Origin: JBKECO01 sp047974745
GTDB taxonomy: Bacteria > Bacillota > Clostridia > Lachnospirales > Lachnospiraceae
Direction: 5' to 3'
NCBI GenBank assembly: GCA_047974745.1
Contig: JBKECO010000046.1
Coordinates: forward strand, 1-21,799
DNA length: 21,799 nucleotides
The stretch's first letter is position 1; each line of letters opens with the position of its first letter. The notes beneath the pieces are model-generated. The model made no database searches. It saw only the letters and a list, made by a program, of their open reading frames with translations, and was not told where the DNA came from. The position numbers and the translations under genes are program-made. Below are positions 16,339 to 21,799 of the stretch, in pieces.

Positions 16339-16833
16339 CTATTTACCAAAAATCCTTTCATTTTCGTACGGTTCAAAGATAAATCGATTTTCAGGAATAT
16401 AGTATTCCATTGAATAGTGACCTTCCGATCGCGCCTGTACTATAAGCGTTATATGTCCAGATCTCTTAATATCGCTGATCTTGGTTCCACGAGCCCATTC
16501 CGCATAGAGCTCAATTTTGTTCTCACCATTTTTCAAAAAGATTGCAGGAATTGCTGGACGAAGAAAGAACCATTGCGCTTTCTCGCCATTCAACATGACT
16601 ATGCGGATCGTATCTGCATAGTTTGCATCTCCGACTTTCTTTTTAAAGAACGTCATGGTTGCAGCTCCTGCATGCTGATCCAGGAATTGATTTGCCTTTT
16701 GTTTTCTGATTTTCATGTTGATAGTATATACACCAATCATGAAAATTATAACTAGTCCAATCGAAAGTGCAGGATGATAAATAATGGATTGCAAAATATA
16801 CCAAATCCAAGACAATTCAGGCTCTTGATTCAT
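16339..16833 (-). CDS. uncharacterised single-span membrane protein
   Basis: I do not recognise this 164-residue protein. It has a short N-terminal segment with aromatic residues, one strong hydrophobic span (LSIGLVIIFMIGVYTI, ~25-40), a basic stop-transfer stretch (KIRKQK) and a C-terminal domain of about 115 residues with alternating polar and hydrophobic stretches suggesting beta structure. The basic stretch after the span predicts a cytoplasmic C-terminal domain. The ATG at 16833 is chosen because AAGGAG at 16840-16845 is six bases upstream; the frame's first ATG (16848) lies upstream of that site. The gene stands alone with its own candidate promoter and follows the terminator of the DUF5107 gene. 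Confidence 0.7.
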   Translation of the reverse strand: MNQEPELSWIWYILQSIIYHPALSIGLVIIFMIGVYTINMKIRKQKANQFLDQHAGAATMTFFKKKVGDANYADTIRIVMLNGEKAQWFFLRPAIPAIFLKNGENKIELYAEWARGTKISDIKRSGHITLIVQARSEGHYSMEYYIPENRFIFEPYENERIFGK

Positions 16834-16912
16834 TTTCATCTCCTTCATTACATGTCAAACTATTGATTACAGTGACCATTGTGTTTTACCATGTTATGCA
16901 ATTGAAAGCTAT

Positions 16913-16940
16913 ATTCTACTATACTAGCATATTTTCTAAA
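16913..16940 (-). promoter_or_regulatory. candidate promoter of the small membrane-protein gene
   Basis: On the - strand, -35 TTTAGA (16940-16935), 16-base spacer, -10 TAGAAT (16918-16913). The predicted leader is about 70 bases. Four of six and five of six consensus bases match, so support is moderate. Confidence 0.4.
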
Positions 16941-16980
16941 AGAAGTATCGGGGATTGTTGGAGTTCTTTCCTTTTATGAG

Positions 16981-17028
16981 CAAAAATAACTATGCCCAAG
17001 CATATCTGCTCCTACATAGTTATTTTTG
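16981..17028 (-). terminator. intrinsic terminator of the DUF5107/TPR gene
   Basis: Perfect 14-bp inverted repeat (16981-16994 and 17015-17028, CAAAAATAACTATG and its complement) with a 20-nt loop, 34 bases past the - strand stop codon. The A/T-rich arms give a U-run in either direction. Confidence 0.8.
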
Positions 17029-17061
17029 TTCAGTTACAGAATACGATCTATCCTGATTAAA

Positions 17062-20000
17062 TTATTCCTTTATCATGTTCAAATAGATTCTGCAGTTCTG
17101 ATGATTAAAATCATATTCCAAAGCTTTTTCAAACTGTTCGATCGCCTTTTGCTTTTCTTGAAGTCCAAGATTCGCCAGACCCATCAGATAATAGCAGTGG
17201 GCTTTGTTTTTTTGATCCATATCATCTTCAAAGATCAGGAAGTCAGGCAGAGAAACTGCGAAAAAATCATTTTTCATCTTATCATAAATGTGTTTTTCAC
17301 CATAATCCATCAGCTTGTTAAAGCACTTGTATGCAGCTTGAGTGTTGCCAAGTTCCCAGTTGGCCAGTCCTTTGTAAAGTATCATATCTGCCGGCTGGTC
17401 ATTGTAATACATAGCTCCTGCAGGTTCATCTACTCCTAATTCTGCATTTTTAAAACTATTCCAACTTTCTTCTATCTTACCGAGTGCTCGCTGTACGATC
17501 CCCAAATGATAATAGATGTTATTGTCTTTTGTCCCTTCGAGCTTTCCCTCGCCAAGGTTAAAAGGATATTCCAGAGATTTTTGAAGGAGCTCTTCCGCCT
17601 TATCAAAATCTTCTGCATTTATTGCATTCTTTGCCAATTCCACTAATGCAATTTTGTATTGTCCTGAAACTCTTCCCTCCGCACCTTCCCATGGTCTGAA
17701 GTTATGTCTCATGATCGTGTCAAATGCTTTCTGGAACATCCCATTCAAATTATACAGAGTTACAAGTTCTAACATGGCATCATCTCTTTTGCATATGATT
17801 TCAATATGATCTTCATAATTTTTTAAGCGTTCTTCAAATGCAACACCCATTTTTTTATAAAGTTGGTCAAGTTCCAGGAATATTCTAGTGTCGTTCTGGT
17901 CAAGACGGAAGGCCTCCTCCATCTGTATTCTTGCTTTTTGCGCATCATTTTCTTTGTTGTAGTATGCAAGAGCAAGATTACGATGCACAGTTGGGAAAGA
18001 AGGATCAAGCGCTTCTGATTTTTCCCACAATTCTGCTGCCTGCTTAAACTGAAGCTTATCATAGTACAGATTTCCAAGGTAATAATATGCTTTTGCTCCC
18101 TCCGGATATTTCTTGACTGCATCTTCTAAAACAGCAATATCTTCCAGTTTATTTGGAAAACAGTAAAGTGGTGAATGCTGATCTGCCATTACATAGAGGT
18201 CATTGCTTTCTGTGTGCAGACCGAGTTTGTTTTTGTAATATGCCTCATAATACAATAGCATCGGCTGTTTGTTCTCGCATTGCTCAAGAATCAGAACCGC
18301 TTCCCTGTAGCTACCTGACTCAGCATAATCTCTGGCAGCCTGCAGATAATTTTCCCCATATCCTCTCATCAAGGTGTTCATTGATGATAACTCTTCATTT
18401 GAATCACCACTGATCAATGCAAGTTCAAACCTGGAAACATAGTCAAAAGCATCTAATTTCAGGCTCCTTTCGATCCACTGCTTTGCTTCATCCAATCTGT
18501 TGAGTTTTCGTAATACAACAGCCTTGAGCCCCCTTGCCTTGATATTATGACTATTTTTAACAAGTCCTTTTTCAGCAAGCTCAAGAGCTGACTCATAATT
18601 CGCCTTTCCCGCCTCAATTGCTGCCAAAAAGTAATAGGACATTTCCTGTTGTTCGCTGCTCCATGCTGCTTTATAAAATGCATCATAAGCATCATCAAAT
18701 TTATTCTGATAGAATAAAGACAGTCCCAAGTTATAATATGGCTCGCTATTATAAGGATTTGGACTTCTCCAGATCAGTCGCTTAATTGCTGCGCGGAAGT
18801 ATTTTTCCGCCTCAGTAAAATTCCCTCTTCTGAGTAAAAGCATTCCATATGCATTATTGATCCTGCTATCCCCGGGATCTCGCTTGAGACCCTCAAGATA
18901 ATATGGATCTGGCATATAAGTTGCATGCCTATGCTGTTCAATGTGCTGCGCTGTAAGTAAAAGCTCCTCATTTGTCAATAACTCCTGAGGTTCCTTTGCC
19001 GCCTCTGCAGGCTTTGCGAGCTCAGGAATCCTTTCCTCTTCGGGTTGATATTGCACAAGAAGTCCGTCATTGGCATAGACCGATACGCAAATCTCCTGCG
19101 GTTCTGTTACACTAGCCTCTATTTTTTCTCTAAAAATGTTTGTTGGTGAAAGCAGCACTACCTTTTCATATATTTTTCTTCCAGACTGACTGATACAAAT
19201 TGTAGCATTCTCAAATTTTTGCGTACCATATACAATCACTTCAATATCAGCATCTGTGATTTCCACATTCAGAACGGCATCTATCGTTGCATTTTTAACT
19301 GCCCCGACCTGTTTATATGGCATAAAGTATTGTTTAAACGTTTTTTCTTCAAAAGGTTTCAGCCATGTAAAGTCTGGCTGATTTTCTGTGTATATGCCTG
19401 TCATCAGCTCAATATATGGTCCATCTTCTTCCGTAAGGTTGCGATCCCATGCCTGACCGAATTCACCGCATCCCCAGGTCCATTGTTTTTTTCCTGGTGA
19501 AAAGTGATGATCTGCAATGTGTAACAAACCGGCATTTTTCTGATAGTCATAACCACCGACAAAATTATAACTGGATGATTCAGCCATATATGATGTCGGG
19601 ACTGGTATATTCTTGTAGCGAGAAATATCAACGCCCTCACTGTAATCATGCTTATAGTACTCACCCTTTGCAATTGGAAATCTTGAGACATCACGCTTTC
19701 CATGGTCATAGACACTATGCACATCTGGCGGAAAAATAGACTGCGTGTATTCGTTTACAGCCACAGCCGGGTTCGCCCACCATAAAAATGTCTGTGGCAT
19801 GGATGTTCTGTTATACAGCTGTCCTTTGATTTCAATATATGCCTTTCCTGGATACAGTGTGAAAGCCGCAATTCCCTTTGTCCCATACATCTGATCGACA
19901 TCATTGACATAGAGTGTTTTGCTTCCATCCGCATTTGCACAAATCATATGATCGACAGGCATATAGGTGGTAGGTCTGTGATGCTGTGGCCAGTTGAACT

Positions 20001-20346
20001 CAATTCCACCAGAGATCCATGGACCCGCCAGTCCTACCAGTGCAGGTTTTATCACTTGGTTGTAGTAAACAAAGTCATAATCATTTGTTTTATCATAGGC
20101 TCTCTGAATTCTTCCTCCCAGCTCTGGAAGAATCATTATTTTTAAATATTCGTTCTCCAGAAAAACAGCATGCCAGACTTTATCTTTCTTTTCGTTGCTG
20201 ATCTCTTCAGTTGTTGGATAAGGATACACCTTTCCTGAGCTCCCCTGGTATACACGCTTTTCCAAAAACATTGGGTTTTTATCCGGCTTCCCCACTTCAT
20301 AAGTTGGAATTACAACATCTTCGGCCCAAATTTTTACAGAATCCAT
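17062..20346 (-). CDS. DUF5107 (mutarotase-like) protein with long C-terminal TPR array
   Basis: A 1094-residue cytoplasmic protein. Residues ~1-345 match the DUF5107 type: ELGGRIQRAYDKTNDYDFVYYN around 75-96 and WISGGIEFNWPQHHRPTTY around 110-128, with GGR-I and histidine patterns recalling the galactose-mutarotase/aldose-1-epimerase beta-sandwich. A linker (~345-470) leads to at least ten tetratricopeptide-like helical pairs (~470-1090), for example AYGMLLLRRGNFTEAEKYFRAA, AYYYLGNLYYDKLQFKQAAELW and YYLMGLANLGLQEKQKAIEQF. Members occur near glycoside hydrolases in gut bacteria; activity is not known to me. The ATG at 20346 has AGGAGG eight bases upstream (20355-20360); the TTG at 20352 is only two bases from it. 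There is no signal peptide. The gene is divergent from an AraC regulator that likely controls it. Confidence 0.8.
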   Translation of the reverse strand: MDSVKIWAEDVVIPTYEVGKPDKNPMFLEKRVYQGSSGKVYPYPTTEEISNEKKDKVWHAVFLENEYLKIMILPELGGRIQRAYDKTNDYDFVYYNQVIKPALVGLAGPWISGGIEFNWPQHHRPTTYMPVDHMICANADGSKTLYVNDVDQMYGTKGIAAFTLYPGKAYIEIKGQLYNRTSMPQTFLWWANPAVAVNEYTQSIFPPDVHSVYDHGKRDVSRFPIAKGEYYKHDYSEGVDISRYKNIPVPTSYMAESSSYNFVGGYDYQKNAGLLHIADHHFSPGKKQWTWGCGEFGQAWDRNLTEEDGPYIELMTGIYTENQPDFTWLKPFEEKTFKQYFMPYKQVGAVKNATIDAVLNVEITDADIEVIVYGTQKFENATICISQSGRKIYEKVVLLSPTNIFREKIEASVTEPQEICVSVYANDGLLVQYQPEEERIPELAKPAEAAKEPQELLTNEELLLTAQHIEQHRHATYMPDPYYLEGLKRDPGDSRINNAYGMLLLRRGNFTEAEKYFRAAIKRLIWRSPNPYNSEPYYNLGLSLFYQNKFDDAYDAFYKAAWSSEQQEMSYYFLAAIEAGKANYESALELAEKGLVKNSHNIKARGLKAVVLRKLNRLDEAKQWIERSLKLDAFDYVSRFELALISGDSNEELSSMNTLMRGYGENYLQAARDYAESGSYREAVLILEQCENKQPMLLYYEAYYKNKLGLHTESNDLYVMADQHSPLYCFPNKLEDIAVLEDAVKKYPEGAKAYYYLGNLYYDKLQFKQAAELWEKSEALDPSFPTVHRNLALAYYNKENDAQKARIQMEEAFRLDQNDTRIFLELDQLYKKMGVAFEERLKNYEDHIEIICKRDDAMLELVTLYNLNGMFQKAFDTIMRHNFRPWEGAEGRVSGQYKIALVELAKNAINAEDFDKAEELLQKSLEYPFNLGEGKLEGTKDNNIYYHLGIVQRALGKIEESWNSFKNAELGVDEPAGAMYYNDQPADMILYKGLANWELGNTQAAYKCFNKLMDYGEKHIYDKMKNDFFAVSLPDFLIFEDDMDQKNKAHCYYLMGLANLGLQEKQKAIEQFEKALEYDFNHQNCRIYLNMIKE

Positions 20347-20392
20347 CGTCAATACCTCCTATCTTTTTATAATTATTGCTCTATCTTTATTG

Positions 20393-20421
20393 ATTATAAA
20401 CCGCAATAGAATTGAATTCAT
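20393..20421 (-). promoter_or_regulatory. promoter of the DUF5107/TPR gene, weak -35
   Basis: On the - strand a perfect -10 TATAAT (20398-20393) lies 47 bases upstream of the ATG. The position 17 bases upstream holds ATGAAT (20421-20416), a poor -35. This is the pattern of an activator-dependent promoter, and fits the direct repeats immediately upstream. Confidence 0.6.
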
Positions 20422-20427
20422 TAAGTG

Positions 20428-20456
20428 AAATTGCCAATAGATTTATAAAAATTGCC
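20428..20456. promoter_or_regulatory. direct repeats with 21-bp spacing, probable AraC-family activator site
   Basis: AAATTGCC occurs perfectly at 20428-20435 and 20449-20456, exactly 21 bp apart (two helical turns). That is the geometry of tandem AraC-family half-sites. The nearer repeat is six bases from the weak -35 of the DUF5107 promoter. Confidence 0.6.
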
Positions 20457-20467
20457 CACAGTTCTTC

Positions 20468-20496
20468 TTGCGATTTTTACCACATTTCTTTATACT
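20468..20496 (+). promoter_or_regulatory. promoter of the araC-family gene
   Basis: -35 TTGCGA (20468-20473), 17-base spacer and -10 TATACT (20491-20496). The predicted start is near 20503, about 40 bases before the ATG. Confidence 0.6.
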
Positions 20497-20507
20497 TAAA
20501 GAAATGT
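20482..20507. promoter_or_regulatory. inverted repeat over the araC promoter -10
   Basis: ACATTTCTTTA and TAAAGAAATGT (perfect 11-bp arms, 20482-20492 and 20497-20507) around TACT. The repeat covers the -10 hexamer and the expected start site, as a repressor site would. There is no GC-rich stem or T-run, so it is not a terminator. Confidence 0.6.
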
Positions 20508-20541
20508 TCATCCTATCATTCCTGTAGCATCGGAGGTATTT

Positions 20542-21387
20542 ATGAAATCATTCGAACAATTGATATCCTCAAAATCCGAATATTATATCTACACCCCTAG
20601 TGCAACCGCTAAAAAACTATTTCTATACCCCATTCACATTGGATATTTTTATTATGAGCCGTATTACTACCAAAAAAGGGATCATTTTGACAGCTTTTTG
20701 CTCATGCTGATTACAGGTGGAAGCTGCAGTGTGAAAGTGGGTGGCACCTTTATAAATGCCCGGAAAGGTGATCTCGTGCTTTTAGACTGCTATGCCCCAC
20801 ACCAATATAGAAGTAATATCGGTTGGCAGGCTTTATGGATTCACTTTGATGGTACAATGGCGAGACGCTTTTATGATCATATCCTTGATCTTCATGGCAA
20901 TATCATCACGCCAAAGGATTATCAAAATATGAACTTTCAGTTCGAACGACTCTGTTCTGTTTTTCGCAATGGCGTACCTATTAAAGAATCTGTTTTGTCA
21001 AAATATATTACCACCATTCTATCAGATCTTCTGTTTACAGATTCTATATCCTACTCCCGAACATCTTCTGAAGCGATAGACGAGACCCTCAGCTATATCA
21101 GTGAGCATTTTAAAGAGGATATCTCCTTGGATTCACTTGCCGAGATGGCATCACTCAGTCAATTCTATTTTACACGTTTATTTGCAAAAGAAACTGGTAT
21201 GACGCCCCATCAATACCTAATTGCGACCCGAATATCCTATGCAAAGTATATGCTGAAATCCACTAGTGTATCTATAAAGGAAATTGCCTTCGATTCCGGA
21301 TTCACCAGTGAAAGTGGATTTTGTTCTACCTTTAAAAAATGGGAGCATATCACACCCAGTCAATATCGTTCCTCAGGTGATTTTTGA
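20542..21387 (+). CDS. AraC-family transcriptional regulator with cupin sensor domain
   Basis: A 281-residue AraC/XylS regulator. The N-terminal sensor (~20-120) is cupin-like, with GGSCSVKVGGTFINARKGDLVLLDCYAPHQYR as the metal/sugar-binding-type core and WIHFDG after it. The C-terminal pair of helix-turn-helix units (~178-276) shows SLDSLAEMASLSQFYFTRLFAKETGMTP and SIKEIAFDSGFTSESGFCSTFKKWEHITPSQYR, the family signature. GGAGG lies seven bases upstream of the ATG. It is divergent from the DUF5107/TPR gene and probably activates it through the direct repeats between them. Its TGA (21385-21387) coincides with the end of an IS605-type element, so the last one or more residues (after SSGDF) may have been replaced by insertion. 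The HTH core is intact and the protein is probably functional. Confidence 0.93.
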   Translation: MKSFEQLISSKSEYYIYTPSATAKKLFLYPIHIGYFYYEPYYYQKRDHFDSFLLMLITGGSCSVKVGGTFINARKGDLVLLDCYAPHQYRSNIGWQALWIHFDGTMARRFYDHILDLHGNIITPKDYQNMNFQFERLCSVFRNGVPIKESVLSKYITTILSDLLFTDSISYSRTSSEAIDETLSYISEHFKEDISLDSLAEMASLSQFYFTRLFAKETGMTPHQYLIATRISYAKYMLKSTSVSIKEIAFDSGFTSESGFCSTFKKWEHITPSQYRSSGDF

Positions 21388-21500
21388 ACTACCACTTGGC
21401 TAAAGCCAAAGCGGATTCCTAAGTACAAAAACCCAATGGTTTCTAATTGATTAGGCTATCCCCGTAGTCCCTACGGTTTAACTAGAATTACTGTGATATT
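21388..21500 (-). ncRNA. probable omega-RNA (reRNA) of the TnpB element
   Basis: Directly downstream of the tnpB stop, where TnpB guide RNAs are encoded. On the - strand it contains the hairpin CCGTAG-GGA-CTACGG (21476-21462), the palindrome CTAATCAATTAG (21454-21443) and the terminal hairpin at 21409-21396. In characterised systems the scaffold ends at the right end and the next ~16-20 flanking bases act as guide. The region may extend into the 3' part of tnpB. Assigned by position and folding pattern only. Confidence 0.55.
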
Positions 21501-21799
21501 AGATTACTAATGCCAGTAATTCTATATTTTTTGAAGCGTTACTATCAGCATTATCTTTATGCCCACATGCCTTACATACGAACTTTGATTGAGACACCCG
21601 ATTACTTTTCTCTGTATGCCCACAATGATTACAGCGTTGTGATGTATGGCTTGGATTTACTAATACCAACTTTTTACCATACCATTCAGCCTTATAGCCG
21701 ATCATCGTTCTGAATTGATACCAAGACACCTCGCTGATACTTTTTGCCAAATCTTTGGCTTGTTGCATCTTTTTAACTTTCAAATCTTCCATTCCAATA
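21499..21799 (-). CDS. tnpB: TnpB RNA-guided nuclease, C-terminal part (5' end outside window)
   Basis: About 99 codons of the C-terminal end. The frame stays open to the window edge, reading IGMEDLKVKKM, so the ATG at 21792 is an internal methionine. The MEDL glutamate is the second RuvC catalytic residue. C54-N-H-C57 and C73-K-A-C76 (numbered from that methionine) form the zinc-ribbon, and D83 in DSNASKNIE is the third RuvC acid. The family's usual HKAEWYG-like segment appears as YKAEWYGKKLVLV. All visible functional residues are intact. TnpB is the guide-RNA-directed nuclease that helps IS605-family elements persist after excision. Whether a tnpA transposase accompanies it cannot be seen. 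Confidence 0.93.
   Translation of the reverse strand, partial: IGMEDLKVKKMQQAKDLAKSISEVSWYQFRTMIGYKAEWYGKKLVLVNPSHTSQRCNHCGHTEKSNRVSQSKFVCKACGHKDNADSNASKNIELLALVI

Larger units (their letters stand above)
21385..21799 (-). mobile_element. IS605/IS1341-type element, downstream (right) end, cut by the window edge
   Basis: The tnpB C-terminal coding region plus about 110 bases of structured noncoding DNA ending at the hairpin TTGGC-TAAA-GCCAA (21396-21409) and the terminal TGAACTACCAC (21385-21395). In this orientation the element reads right to left, so this is its right end; the left end and any tnpA lie beyond 21799. Ends of this kind, with a subterminal hairpin and a GTGGTAGTTCA-like tail, are familiar from IS605-family elements in Bacillota. 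The exact boundary is uncertain by a few bases. Confidence 0.75.

Noticed and set aside
17026..17439. 137-codon open frame on the + strand opposite the DUF5107/TPR gene
   Set aside because: Antisense to a well-supported long gene, without a ribosome site; its hydrophobic look is the complement of the TPR coding.
18004..18013. TCAAGCGCTT, resembling half of the operator at 11253
   Set aside because: Lies inside the DUF5107/TPR coding region and is not palindromic beyond the core; probably chance.

Overview
The window looks like a plant cell-wall (pectin) utilisation region from a low-GC Gram-positive anaerobe. A member of the Lachnospiraceae or a related Clostridia group is the most likely host. 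The basis is AT-rich intergenic DNA, strong AAGGAGG-type ribosome binding sites (some driving TTG starts), CUT1 sugar transporters without their own ATPase, a DUF5107/TPR protein and an IS605-type TnpB element. No rRNA, tRNA or CRISPR array was seen. The taxonomic call is inference.

Region 1 (1-6316, + strand) is a pectin operon. It begins with what looks like a wrecked left end: a possible transposase tail, then a TctA permease missing its N-terminal half. Next come an alpha/beta-hydrolase esterase, a GH28 polygalacturonase-type enzyme with a C-terminal SLH-like module, a GH105 unsaturated-uronyl hydrolase and a TIM-barrel sugar isomerase/epimerase. A perfect 15-bp hairpin ends the operon and also serves the convergent operon. 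None of these enzymes has a signal peptide, so they should act on imported oligosaccharides.

Region 2 (6324-11336, - strand) is a transport operon: lipoprotein solute-binding protein, two CUT1 permeases and an intracellular GH43 enzyme. Its promoter (TTGAGT-N17-TATAAT) has a LysR-type dyad at the -35 edge and a 14-bp palindromic operator just downstream of the expected transcript start. A stem-loop separates the binding-protein gene from the permeases.

Region 3 (11368-14999) has two paralogous 308-residue LysR regulators on the + strand flanking a - strand galactarate dehydratase (garD). This suggests that galacturonate released by region 1 may be oxidised and dehydrated, and that the regulators control regions 2 and 3.

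Region 4 (15011-16848, - strand) holds an ArAE_1-type membrane protein and an unrecognised single-span membrane protein.

Region 5 (16981-21387) has a 1094-residue DUF5107/TPR protein (- strand) divergent from an AraC regulator (+ strand). The intergenic space contains a clean regulatory layout: two direct repeats 21 bp apart next to the - promoter, and an 11-bp-arm inverted repeat sitting on the + promoter -10.

Region 6 (21385-21799, - strand) is the downstream end of an IS605-family element: the TnpB C-terminus plus a likely omega-RNA and right end. The element end overlaps the AraC stop codon, so its presumed guide region would be antisense to the araC 3' end.
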